Source of the DNA: an uncultured Actinomycetes bacterium
GTDB taxonomy: Bacteria > Actinomycetota > Acidimicrobiia > Acidimicrobiales > Ilumatobacteraceae
DNA: 8,048 nucleotides
Assembly (NCBI GenBank): GCA_903858075.1
Contig: CAIOHI010000030.1
Span: 1 to 8,048, forward strand
Direction: 5' to 3'
Positions 1 to 7,444 of the stretch are shown piece by piece. Each line of letters starts with the position of its first letter. The first letter of the stretch is position 1. The notes beneath the pieces are model-generated. The model ran no database searches. It was not told the origin of the DNA and saw nothing but the letters and a program-made list of their open reading frames with translations. Position numbers and translations under genes: made by a program.

Positions 1-9
1 AGTTGTAGA

Positions 10-15
10 TAGCGT
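10..15 (+). promoter_or_regulatory. Possible -10 box of a leaderless promoter for the PAC2 gene
   Basis: TAGCGT fits the TANNNT form of an actinobacterial -10 element. It ends 8 bases before the ATG at 24, which would put the transcription start at or next to the start codon. There is no purine-rich ribosome-binding site in bases 1-23, which fits a leaderless message. The -35 region would lie outside the window. A six-base match is weak evidence, so this is a suggestion only. Confidence 0.22.
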
Positions 16-23
16 TATCACGA

Positions 24-965
24 ATGGGAAACTCGCCCCACATCCGTTGGATCTCTGAACCCACGCTGGTGAACCCCACCGTCATCGCTGCATTTACGGG
101 CTGGAATGACGCTGCCGATGCCGCATCAAGCGCCGTACAAAACTTGGTGAAAGGTTGGGGCGCAACGGCACTTGCTGAAATTGAACCCGAGTTCTTCACC
201 GACTTCGCCACCATTCGTCCTCAGGTGCGTTTATCCGATGGTCGCGTACGAAGCATTGTGTGGCCCGCAACAGGTTTGTGGCATGTACGTTCGGCGGGCT
301 CCGACGTCATTCTCATTCTTGGGCCCGAACCCGCATTGCGCTGGCGCTTATTTAGTGAACAAATTGTCAGCGTCATTGAAAAATATAATGCGTCTTTGTT
401 TCTTACACTCGGTGCGCTTCTTGCCGATGTACCTCACTCACGTCCCGTACAGCTCATTGGCACCGCAACCGACGACAACTTGGTCGATCGCTTCGATCTT
501 CAACGCTCTCGCTATGAAGGACCCACCGGAATCGTTGGCGTTTTGAACGATGCGTGTTCCAAAGCATCTGTCCCCTCTGCTTCATTATGGGCTGCAGTGC
601 CCGCATACGCCGGGCAAATTAGTTCACCGAAAGCTTCTGTTGCACTCATGCAACGTGCGTGCGACATCATCGGCACACCTGCCCCCGTTGGCCACATGAT
701 GAGCCGTATCGATGCCTACGAACTACAACTCAACTCCATGCTCGACGATGACGACGACCTCCGTGCGTACGTCTCTCGTTTAGAGAGTATGAGCGATGCT
801 GGCATCACCATTGAAGACGACGATGACGACTTCGATTTCGATGAAGATGATTCGCAATTGCAGTTTGATTTTGCAACGGACTCCGGAGATGATGCGCCAG
901 ACCCTGGCGATGCCGACATGCTGATGGAAGAAGTTGAACAGTTTTTACGCGATCAAGACAAATAA
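24..965 (+). CDS. PAC2 family protein (proteasome-assembly-chaperone-like), with acidic C-terminal tail
   Basis: 313-residue cytoplasmic protein of the PAC2 family, whose eukaryotic and archaeal members assist proteasome assembly; the role of the actinobacterial members is not settled. Recognised from the N-terminal segment around residues 16-34 (NPTVIAAFTGWNDAADAAS), the GPEPALRW stretch near 100-107, and the block GALLADVPHSRPV at about 130-142, all typical of actinobacterial PAC2 proteins. The folded domain appears to end near residue 235. Residues 241-298 are a low-complexity tail very rich in Asp and Glu, with Asp runs at 241-245 and 265-269, followed by a short predicted helix (MLMEEVEQFLRD, 299-310). 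The C-terminus lacks the HbYX motif used by proteasome-docking factors. The ATG at 24 is the only reasonable start: an in-frame stop lies at 6-8 and no ATG, GTG or TTG falls between. The gene is convergent with the NUDIX gene. No proteasome or Pup gene is in the window, so a proteasome link is inference. Confidence 0.88.
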   Translation: MGNSPHIRWISEPTLVNPTVIAAFTGWNDAADAASSAVQNLVKGWGATALAEIEPEFFTDFATIRPQVRLSDGRVRSIVWPATGLWHVRSAGSDVILILGPEPALRWRLFSEQIVSVIEKYNASLFLTLGALLADVPHSRPVQLIGTATDDNLVDRFDLQRSRYEGPTGIVGVLNDACSKASVPSASLWAAVPAYAGQISSPKASVALMQRACDIIGTPAPVGHMMSRIDAYELQLNSMLDDDDDLRAYVSRLESMSDAGITIEDDDDDFDFDEDDSQLQFDFATDSGDDAPDPGDADMLMEEVEQFLRDQDK

Positions 966-966
966 T

Positions 967-1668
967 TTAATTGTCGCCTTGGCGCCAAACTGGCTGTCGT
1001 GGTGCATCAAATGTTGCACCCATGTGTTTTCCATCAATAGCGTTAAATGCCATTGGCCCCCACCATTGCACGCCTGCTGCTGGTGACGGCAAGTTGTCGC
1101 GCCCGAACCAACCTACGTCAGATGTTTCTAAAGGATGCCCGCTCAATGAACCACCAGTTGCGCGGCATCTGAATAACAACATGTACATACCAAAACGCGA
1201 AAAGCCCATACGCATTCCATCGACCACGCCAAGCAATTCGAGCACTTCGCATTCAATGCCAGTTTCTTCGTGCACTTCTTTCATTGCAACTTCGGCCGGT
1301 GAATAACCCACGTCGGCCCAACCGGTGGGGTACAGCCAAATGCCACTATCGGCCCGCTTCATGAGCAGTATTTCCCCATTGTCGTTACCCACAATGGCGC
1401 CCACTGCAACTTTGGGAGTCACATAACCAGGAATTCCTTCGCCAATGTTTTCCATCCACTCTTGAACAAAGTGGTCTTGCTCACGGCGTACTTCAATGGC
1501 TTCTTCAGATGCGGCTTTAATATCGCTTGCTACGTGGAGTACTTCTTCATACCGCTCGCGTTCATACAAGCTTTGCGTAAATCCCATTCCTGTTCGCGCA
1601 ATGCCGGCAAGCGTTTCGCTCCACCGTAAAAGGTCACGCTGAAAGTCTTCTGGGCCAAGTTCGCTCAC
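967..1668 (-). CDS. NUDIX hydrolase with NUDIX-associated N-terminal domain
   Basis: 233-residue cytoplasmic hydrolase expected to cleave a nucleoside diphosphate linked to another moiety (ADP-ribose-like substrates are common in this group; the substrate here is unknown). Residues 8-70 form a helical N-terminal domain (LLRWSETLAGIARTG, then YERERYEEV), matching the Nudix_hydro_N family. The NUDIX fold starts near residue 86 (KVAVGAIV). The NUDIX box runs from G116 to I138: GWADVG, Tyr122, then KEVHEETGI with Glu131, Glu134 and Glu135 as metal ligands. The usual first Glu of the box is Tyr122 here, and the usual PGG is PTG. As I recall, relatives with this N-terminal domain also vary at the first-Glu position, so I do not read it as inactivation. 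The start is a GTG 9 bases after the glnD stop, giving the expected N-terminus. Last gene of the - strand operon; its stop is one base from the PAC2 stop. Confidence 0.88.
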   Translation of the reverse strand: MSELGPEDFQRDLLRWSETLAGIARTGMGFTQSLYERERYEEVLHVASDIKAASEEAIEVRREQDHFVQEWMENIGEGIPGYVTPKVAVGAIVGNDNGEILLMKRADSGIWLYPTGWADVGYSPAEVAMKEVHEETGIECEVLELLGVVDGMRMGFSRFGMYMLLFRCRATGGSLSGHPLETSDVGWFGRDNLPSPAAGVQWWGPMAFNAIDGKHMGATFDAPRQPVWRQGDN

Positions 1669-1677
1669 AGTTTGAGA

Positions 1678-4008
1678 CTACTTCGTTACGGCAAAGAGGA
1701 TGGCACGTTCCACTTCGCTTTGGTGCACGGGGTCGGTCACTTTTTGCCCATCGGTGGTGCGCACATAAAACGTGTCGACCACTTCATTCCCCAGTGTTTG
1801 AACTCGCGCGTGTCGTATATCGAGCCCTGTGTCGGCAATGGTTTTTGTAATGCTGTACAAAATACCCACGCGGTCTGGGGCACGAACTTCGAGCAAAGTG
1901 CTATTTGATGACGCAGCGTTGTCGAACCTCACCGTTGGGGCAGCGGGCGCCACAGCAGTGCGCACTCGGCGCACTTTGTATGTTTCTGCACGTTCGGCGA
2001 GTCGCGCCTCTAGTGCCATTTGATTTTTCAATGCACGTTCCAAACTGTCAACAATACGAGCCCACTCAATAGGGCGATCTTTGGGTGGCAATACGCGAAA
2101 TTCTGACGCAGCCATTGCAGTTTCTGCTTCGCGCTCATCACTGTGCGCTTCGGCACCCAAGACGTCTAGACCATGGAGTGCCATTACTCCGGCCACCTTG
2201 CTAAATGTTCCTGGGCGGTCGGGGCTAACAACAGTGATGGAATCTTCAGTTGTGCAAACGGCAAATCGACCTTCGGCCATCATCTCGAGCACTTCAGCAT
2301 CGGGGAAGAGTTTCCAAATAACATCGCGTACGTCTCCGCCACCCAACACATGGTGCACTCGCTCGGTAAGTTCATACACCAAGCCCGCTTTCCAATCACT
2401 CCATGCCGAGACACCAGTAGCTTTTGAATCGGCTTCCGTGAGAGCTCGCAATAGATCGAGCGCTACGGAAGATTTAATAAGTGTGGCGACTCCGGTAATT
2501 GTTGCGTCATCACTCAGGTCTCGCCGCGTGCCAGTGTCGGCGAGTAGCAAGTGGTGTTGAATAAGGCTCGAAACAATTTCTGTGTCTTCTTGTGACAAAC
2601 CCATTCGTGGCCCGATGTAAGCAAACATCTCAATGCCCACTTCTGTATGGTCACCCGGATACCCCTTGCCAATATCGTGAAAGAGCGCACCCAGCATTAA
2701 CAAGTCGGCTCTCGACACCGTGTCAACAAGTGCAGATGCATTCGCAACTGTTTGCCACAAATGCCGGTCGACGGTGAAGCGGTGATACGCATTGCGTTGT
2801 GGTTTACTGCGCACCGGTGCCCACTCGGGCAACACCTTGGTAATGAGATCACGCTGATCTATTGCTTCAAGTACTGGTATTGCTCGCTCACCTTCCAAAA
2901 GCAGCGCCACAAGGTCATCACTTGCTCCGGCAGGCCATGGGTCTGGCCACACTGGAGTTTCTTCACCTAACCGATTTAACGATGCGCGGTCGATGCGAGC
3001 ACCTAGTCGCGCTGCCGCCGTGGCAACACGAAGTACCAATGTTGGGTCTGTTGCAGGGTCTGCATCGCTTTCTAAATGCACCTCACCCCCACGCATTTCT
3101 ACTCCCGGGGCAATGCGTCGCGGTGGCTCGTTGGCATTTGCGGGAGGGTCAATGCGAGCCCACGCTTCATCTGCAATCCAAGCAATACTGCGAGCGGCCG
3201 TAGAAACTTGCGCCATTAATGCATCGGCATCACGCGATCCAATACGCGCAGCCACTGCATCTTGATCTTCAAGACGCAAGACGTCACCTACCCGTTGTGC
3301 ATTAATGTGCAACGCAACGCGTGATGTAAGCAATACTTCATTTGAACGCTTCAGTTCCTGCTTATCTCCACCAGACAATGGAAGTCCGGCATCAATTGCC
3401 CACAACAGTGCATGAATGTCGCGCAAGCCGCCAAGACCCTCTTTCAGGTTTGGCTCAAGCAAGAATGCCACTTCACCAGCGGTGGCATGGCGTTCAAGCA
3501 CTCGAGCGTGGAGGTCGCGCAACGAGTCGCGCCCACGCTTACGCCACCATTCGCGCGCATCATTGATGCAGTCGCTGGCAAGACTTTCATCGCCAGTGAC
3601 AAACCTTGCTGTCACTAGCGCAGTTGCAGTATCAAGATCTGTTTCGCCAAGTTGCCGTGTCTCTTTTGGAGTGCGTACCGCGTGACCAACTTTGAGCCCA
3701 AGATCCCACAGTGGGTACCACAATGCAGATGCAAAATCATCAACTTTTTTAACGTTCTTATGCAGCAGCAAAAGATCAAGGTCGCTATATGGCGCCAGCT
3801 CTCCTCGGCCGTAACCACCCACAGCAATGAGCGCAATGTCTTTCGTAATGCCAATGTTCTTCACGGCATCGTTAAACAAAGCATGCAACAACTCATCGGT
3901 GATTTCCGAAAGTGCTGAACAAAACTGCACTCCTGAGGCAGGCTCGGTTTTACCCCAAGCCGCAATGAGTTCGGTGCGCTTCGCCGTGAACTCACTTGCC
4001 GTCATCAT
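1678..4008 (-). CDS. glnD: [Protein-PII] nucleotidylyltransferase / removing enzyme GlnD
   Basis: 776-residue bifunctional nitrogen sensor. In this family the N-terminal nucleotidyltransferase adds UMP (AMP in studied actinobacteria) to PII when glutamine is low; an HD domain removes it, and two ACT domains bind glutamine. Domains in order: nucleotidyltransferase with GGYGRGEL and the acidic pair D76/D78 (64-80); the GlnD helical region with GLGGLRDIH (191-199); HD domain with H416, the HD pair at 444-445 (ALFHDIGKG), the 484-486 QHH and D527; ACT1 from about 589 (TVVSPDRPGTF) and ACT2 from about 704 (LEVRAPDRVGIL). All key residues are present, so both activities are probably intact. The start chosen is the ATG at 4008-4006, which overlaps the upstream stop (ATGATGA). 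A second ATG follows at once, 4005-4003, and would give 775 residues. AAGGA at 4023-4027 is a rather distant ribosome-binding site, so coupled translation is likely. No PII, ammonium transporter or glutamine synthetase gene is in the window. Confidence 0.96.
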   Translation of the reverse strand: MMTASEFTAKRTELIAAWGKTEPASGVQFCSALSEITDELLHALFNDAVKNIGITKDIALIAVGGYGRGELAPYSDLDLLLLHKNVKKVDDFASALWYPLWDLGLKVGHAVRTPKETRQLGETDLDTATALVTARFVTGDESLASDCINDAREWWRKRGRDSLRDLHARVLERHATAGEVAFLLEPNLKEGLGGLRDIHALLWAIDAGLPLSGGDKQELKRSNEVLLTSRVALHINAQRVGDVLRLEDQDAVAARIGSRDADALMAQVSTAARSIAWIADEAWARIDPPANANEPPRRIAPGVEMRGGEVHLESDADPATDPTLVLRVATAAARLGARIDRASLNRLGEETPVWPDPWPAGASDDLVALLLEGERAIPVLEAIDQRDLITKVLPEWAPVRSKPQRNAYHRFTVDRHLWQTVANASALVDTVSRADLLMLGALFHDIGKGYPGDHTEVGIEMFAYIGPRMGLSQEDTEIVSSLIQHHLLLADTGTRRDLSDDATITGVATLIKSSVALDLLRALTEADSKATGVSAWSDWKAGLVYELTERVHHVLGGGDVRDVIWKLFPDAEVLEMMAEGRFAVCTTEDSITVVSPDRPGTFSKVAGVMALHGLDVLGAEAHSDEREAETAMAASEFRVLPPKDRPIEWARIVDSLERALKNQMALEARLAERAETYKVRRVRTAVAPAAPTVRFDNAASSNSTLLEVRAPDRVGILYSITKTIADTGLDIRHARVQTLGNEVVDTFYVRTTDGQKVTDPVHQSEVERAILFAVTK

Positions 4009-4490
4009 GATGGCTCTAGTTTTCCTTCTTCGCGACGCCGTTGCAACACTTTGTGTGCTTTTGCGGCACCCCAAATGACACCAGGCTCCAACAATGACTC
4101 ATGAACGTCGTTCCAATGGGCCGGAGATAAGCCAAATACGTCGTCGGGCATCATTCGTGCATCCATCTCATCACGCACTATCGGAGGAACGCCGAATTCC
4201 TGCAACACACGTGTGGGGAATACCACCGCGTTGCGCAAGACCTGTAACGGGTTCACTCGCTGATCATCAACATCTTTACCTAGTTCAGTGCTCAACTCAC
4301 CTGCAACGTATGCCCGTCCTTGTTCGGCGGCTAACTGGGCAGCAGCAATCAACTCTTCTTCCACCGCTAAGCGAGGTGTGCCGAGTTGCTGCACATACGT
4401 TTTCATGACACAGCGCACCAGCCACTCGTGTGTTGCGGCGTCAATGGCGGCAATGAGGTCTGCAGTTGCCGATTCAAGTGTGACTGACAT
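4005..4490 (-). CDS. Uncharacterised protein coupled to glnD
   Basis: 161-residue, probably soluble protein; I recognise no functional domain. There is no signal peptide or membrane segment. Residues 1-65 look helical (TADLIAAIDAATHEWLV, then EELIAAAQLAAEQGRAYVAG). Residues 80-146 look like the conserved part: NPLQVLRNAVVFPTRVLQEFGVPP (80-103 region), RDE at 106-108, PDDVFGLSPAHWNDV (115-129) and EPGVIWGAAKAHKVL (135-149). I have the impression of similar unnamed proteins in other actinobacteria, but cannot confirm this here. The ATG at 4490-4488 shares its first base with the stop of the membrane glycosyltransferase (TAATG), and its own stop overlaps the glnD start, so it is translationally coupled on both sides. 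This tight coupling suggests steady co-production with GlnD but does not by itself establish a nitrogen-related role. Confidence 0.85.
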   Translation of the reverse strand: MSVTLESATADLIAAIDAATHEWLVRCVMKTYVQQLGTPRLAVEEELIAAAQLAAEQGRAYVAGELSTELGKDVDDQRVNPLQVLRNAVVFPTRVLQEFGVPPIVRDEMDARMMPDDVFGLSPAHWNDVHESLLEPGVIWGAAKAHKVLQRRREEGKLEPS

Positions 4491-5950
4491 TAGCGATGCT
4501 CATAGACAAGAAGACCTGCAACGGTCCACACAATTTTATAGTTGCGATGCAACGCCCGCAGCGATGCTCCCGATGCATCACACACAGCCGGTACCTGGTA
4601 GCGAACAACAAATCGTGGAGCGTCTTCGCCTTCCAAGAAATTCCATAGCTGCGCAAGACCACCCGGCATCAAACGCGCTTCGTACCCCCAGAGATAGGGA
4701 AATGGTGGGTCGATGTCGAGATTTCCATAGAGACCAGCACTTGCGCACATTGCATAAATTGTGTCGCCTGGTTCTCGCATTGCATTGAACCAAGCTGCAA
4801 TACGCTCATCTTTTGCCAAACGTGAGTCATCGTGAAGTTCACGGCCAATATCTTTACGGGGAATTGCCACTGCCGTTGCGGTATGAATAAGCGGGCTCAC
4901 AATGAGCGCTGCTAGCAAAAGATTTCTGAGCCATTTTTTGTTGGCATATGAAATCATTGCTCCTGCAAAGGTTCCAATGGGCAACATCATAATAATCCAA
5001 TAATGACGGAAGAATTGTCCGCCCATCGCAAATGCGGCAAATGAAATAAATAGCCACGTTGCCAAAATTGCCATGGTACGAAATGCCACCCGGCGCGCCT
5101 CAAGTACTCCAACCAAAATCACCCCCAAAAAAATGGGTATGAGCAAAGGCAGGGCAATGGCCAAGGTGTGCTGGAATCGCCCAAAGTCGGCGTTGACCAA
5201 TGCGCTGCGCAATTCAAAGCGATACATCACAATGGCGTACCACCAGCGATACCAACCGGTGAGTGCACCGTGAATCATCATTGCGCCTATTGATGTTGCG
5301 AAGCCTAAAAACATTGTTGGCAAAGAAAGCCAGCCATGTATTTTCTTCCAACGCGACATGAGCGACATTGCGCCAACTGCTACTACCGCAGTGAAAAATG
5401 CATCGAAACCACTTTGCTTAATACCAACAGCACAACCGCCCATTACGCCCGATGCATAGAGCAGCCAAAAACGCGGTGCAGTTCTTCCCCACACGGCTTT
5501 CATAGCAAGTGCCAGCGCCACCGCACCTACACTGCAACTCAACAATTCACCGTTTGCAATGAACCCTTCAAACTGTGGAACGCTGAGCAACACGCCAACA
5601 ATGAGCACTGTTCCCATGCGCGCTTTGTCGCCCACCAAAGTGCTCGCAATACTTCCGCAAGCTGCTGCACCTAAAAGACACGCTGCAATTGCCAAGATGC
5701 GCACACCTTCTGGAGTGCCTAAACCAATGGTGACCAAACCGCGGTAGAGCACGAAAAGCCCTTGTGGACGATCGGCCCAAATATCTTCGTAAAGGACCGC
5801 CCCCCTGCTCCATGCCCGCGCCATAGCCAGGGCGCCACCTTCATCGGAAGTGATGGGCGAAAAGATAAAGCGCAGCCGCATGAGCACGATGAGGGCAAAA
5901 CCTGGGAGGTATGCACACACGCGATTGAGCCACTGATACTTCTTTAGCAT
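4490..5950 (-). CDS. Polytopic membrane glycosyltransferase-like protein (GT-C fold, GT39/ArnT-like)
   Basis: 486-residue integral membrane protein. After a short basic N-terminus and a first membrane helix (about 11-30), the first outer loop carries SDEGGALAMARAWSRG (35-50), then LYEDIWADRPQGLFVLYR (53-70). An acidic residue pair (D36, E37) followed by an Asp-Arg-Pro loop is the usual arrangement in GT-C enzymes that use polyprenyl-phosphate sugars. About ten to twelve hydrophobic segments follow up to about residue 360. The C-terminal 110-120 residues form a soluble part with an ERIAAWFNAMREPGDTIYAM segment (390-409), common in actinobacterial membrane mannosyltransferase-like proteins. Sugar donor and acceptor cannot be read from the sequence. 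ATG at 5950 is the only usual start codon between an in-frame stop upstream and the first helix; it has no clear ribosome-binding site. It ends in a one-base overlap (TAATG) with the next gene. Confidence 0.68.
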   Translation of the reverse strand: MLKKYQWLNRVCAYLPGFALIVLMRLRFIFSPITSDEGGALAMARAWSRGAVLYEDIWADRPQGLFVLYRGLVTIGLGTPEGVRILAIAACLLGAAACGSIASTLVGDKARMGTVLIVGVLLSVPQFEGFIANGELLSCSVGAVALALAMKAVWGRTAPRFWLLYASGVMGGCAVGIKQSGFDAFFTAVVAVGAMSLMSRWKKIHGWLSLPTMFLGFATSIGAMMIHGALTGWYRWWYAIVMYRFELRSALVNADFGRFQHTLAIALPLLIPIFLGVILVGVLEARRVAFRTMAILATWLFISFAAFAMGGQFFRHYWIIMMLPIGTFAGAMISYANKKWLRNLLLAALIVSPLIHTATAVAIPRKDIGRELHDDSRLAKDERIAAWFNAMREPGDTIYAMCASAGLYGNLDIDPPFPYLWGYEARLMPGGLAQLWNFLEGEDAPRFVVRYQVPAVCDASGASLRALHRNYKIVWTVAGLLVYEHR

Positions 5951-5960
5951 GCAATTTTTA

Positions 5961-5966
5961 AGACTA
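5961..5966 (-). promoter_or_regulatory. Possible -10 box before the glycosyltransferase gene
   Basis: On the - strand TAGTCT fits TANNNT and ends 10 bases before the ATG at 5950, in the 43-base gap after the MFS gene. Because that ATG has no ribosome-binding site, an extra promoter giving a nearly leaderless message for the glycosyltransferase-glnD-NUDIX group is possible. No good -35 is seen at the expected distance. Weak. Confidence 0.15.
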
Positions 5967-5985
5967 ATCGCCGTATGGGCTGTTT

Positions 5986-6005
5986 AAAGATCTTCAATGA
6001 TCTTT
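5986..6005. repeat. Short perfect inverted repeat at the end of the MFS gene
   Basis: Arms AAAGATC (5986-5992) and GATCTTT (5999-6005) are exact inverted copies around a six-base loop that contains the MFS stop codon (5994-5996). On the - strand no T-run follows, so it is not a standard intrinsic terminator for the MFS transcript. On the + strand the second arm ends in TTTT, but no gene reads that way here. The stem has only two G-C pairs. It could be a weak attenuating hairpin or a chance palindrome. Confidence 0.3.
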
Positions 6006-7394
6006 TGGATAAGCAAAAGTGAAGAATGCGAGAGTAACCGCCACCCATAACGCAAGCGCCAGCCACACGCGTTGGAATGCAACTGCAGACCCAGCGACCC
6101 CTGCTGTTCCAGAGACTGCGATCACCATTGCAACACCCATCGCACCTCCCATTTGCCGAAAGGTCAGATTTGTCCCGTTGGCGACACCAAACTTTTCGTG
6201 ATCTATGCCCATTAATGCAGCACCCGTCAATGTTGACCATGCCAACCCGAGGCCAATTCCATACAGCACCGCAAAAGGGAAATAGTGGGTGAAGTAATTG
6301 ACATTCTCATCAAGAAAGACAAAGAGCCCGAGTAGACCCAAGCCACTCAGCAACATCCCCGAACTAATAATTCGTTTCATCCAACCTCTGTCGGAGTATC
6401 TGCCAGAAATGGTGGCGGTCAAAAAGATAACCACAGGCGTTGGCATAATTGAACATCCGCTTTTCAATACCGACCAGTGCCACACCGTTTGCATAAACAG
6501 TGGAGCTGAAAACCAGAATCCGGCTACTGGCAAATTGAATGCGAAAGTTGCGATGGACGCCGAGGTGAATCGCCGATGTTGAAAGAGCGCAAGATCTATG
6601 AGCGGTTCAGCATGTCGACTCGAGCGCAGCACGACATAAGTGAGAAAAATGACAGCGCTCGTAAAACACGCAATAATTCCCGGGCTCGACCAACCCCACT
6701 TATGACCTTGCAGTACTCCAAGCGTTAACGAAGCAAGCCCAATAGTTCCGAGGGGCACCGACACCATGTCGAGGCGTGTACCCGTACTTTGCCCTTTTGA
6801 TTCACGTAGCACCTTGCGTCCAAGTAGAACCACAATGGCTACCGCGGGAACGTTAATAAAAAAAATCCAGCGCCATCCGGCAAACTCAATAACTGCCGCA
6901 CCTAACGGTGGCCCTAAGCCGCCTGCCAAAGCAGCAATAGAACCCCATACACCAATAGCCAAACTTCTTTTTTCCGGAGGGAACTCGGGCAATGCCAAGG
7001 CAATGGAAGTAGGAATCATGAGTGCGCCACCAATACTTTGAACGCACCGCGCAAAAATAAGCACCCCTACACCTGATGCGAGGCCGGCACCCATGCTGCC
7101 AATAGCAAACAAACTAATTCCAAACAGAAAAACTTTTTTGCGTCCGAAAAGATCTGCAACACGGCCTGCTAACAACAAAAGTGAAGCGGTACCAATGGAG
7201 TAACTCGTTAATGCCCACGCCAGTGTTGTACGAGCAACATTAGGGAAGTCTTGTTCGATTGTTGGGAAGGCAACATTTAATACGGTGGAGTCAAAGATGA
7301 CAAAAAACTGCCCAAATGACGTCAGCAGTAATGCATACCAAGCACGACGCGGGATGAGCGAAGAAGAAACGGCCCCCACCGCTGCATTGTTCAT
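5994..7394 (-). CDS. MFS transporter, DHA2 (14-helix, EmrB/QacA-type) drug:H+ antiporter family
   Basis: 466-residue inner-membrane transporter, expected to export a small molecule in exchange for protons. Family signs: helix-1 motif FDSTVLNVAFPTI (34-46) with D35; motif A between helices 2 and 3, GRVADLFGRKKV (77-88); a motif-B-like ARCVQSIGGALMIP (115-128) with R116; a motif-C-like GGLGPPLGA near 158-166; and GWRWIFFINVP (173-183), the usual signature of the DHA2 group. About 14 hydrophobic segments are visible, which fits this length. Substrate specificity cannot be read from the sequence; related proteins are often named multidrug exporters. The start at 7394 has a good ribosome-binding site. 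The gene begins 50 bases after chdC and ends 43 bases before the glycosyltransferase. No TetR or MarR regulator adjoins it, unlike many drug-efflux loci, so export of an endogenous compound is as likely as drug resistance. Confidence 0.92.
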   Translation of the reverse strand: MNNAAVGAVSSSLIPRRAWYALLLTSFGQFFVIFDSTVLNVAFPTIEQDFPNVARTTLAWALTSYSIGTASLLLLAGRVADLFGRKKVFLFGISLFAIGSMGAGLASGVGVLIFARCVQSIGGALMIPTSIALALPEFPPEKRSLAIGVWGSIAALAGGLGPPLGAAVIEFAGWRWIFFINVPAVAIVVLLGRKVLRESKGQSTGTRLDMVSVPLGTIGLASLTLGVLQGHKWGWSSPGIIACFTSAVIFLTYVVLRSSRHAEPLIDLALFQHRRFTSASIATFAFNLPVAGFWFSAPLFMQTVWHWSVLKSGCSIMPTPVVIFLTATISGRYSDRGWMKRIISSGMLLSGLGLLGLFVFLDENVNYFTHYFPFAVLYGIGLGLAWSTLTGAALMGIDHEKFGVANGTNLTFRQMGGAMGVAMVIAVSGTAGVAGSAVAFQRVWLALALWVAVTLAFFTFAYPKDH

Positions 7395-7401
7395 TGGCTC
7401 A

Positions 7402-7406
7402 TCCTT
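7402..7406 (-). promoter_or_regulatory. Ribosome-binding site of the MFS gene
   Basis: AAGGA on the - strand lies 7 bases before the ATG at 7394, an ideal spacing. It is the clearest Shine-Dalgarno sequence in the window and fixes this start codon. The other starts here rely on overlap coupling or lack a visible site. Confidence 0.7.
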
Positions 7407-7444
7407 ACCGACGAGACGCGCCTCAAGCGCAGTGGAGAAGTGTT

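Noticed and set aside
716..919. Serine-rich reading frame on the - strand
   Set aside because: It is the antisense image of the GAC/GAT-rich acidic tail of the PAC2 gene; the runs of Ser come from that repeat, and there is no family resemblance or ribosome-binding site.
303..965. Proteasome-docking factor based on the PAC2 C-terminus
   Set aside because: The C-terminus (FLRDQDK) has neither a HbYX motif nor the GQYL-type ending of the bacterial factor Bpa/PafE.
4009..4074. Longer glnD start from a TTG at 4074, adding 22 residues
   Set aside because: It would overlap the upstream gene by 70 bases, begins with a rare start codon, and adds a basic sequence unlike GlnD N-termini. The ATGATGA junction at 4008-4003 is a better start.
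4288..4788. 166-residue + strand open frame
   Set aside because: It runs antisense across two well-supported - strand genes, has no recognisable domain, and its composition is that of a complementary-strand shadow.
5986..6005. Rho-independent terminator after the MFS gene
   Set aside because: The seven-pair stem is AT-rich, and on the transcribed strand no T-run follows, so it is kept only as an inverted repeat.
7411..7431. GCGC-loop-GCGC hairpin in the chdC-MFS gap as a terminator
   Set aside because: Only four base pairs with no T-run; too weak to support.
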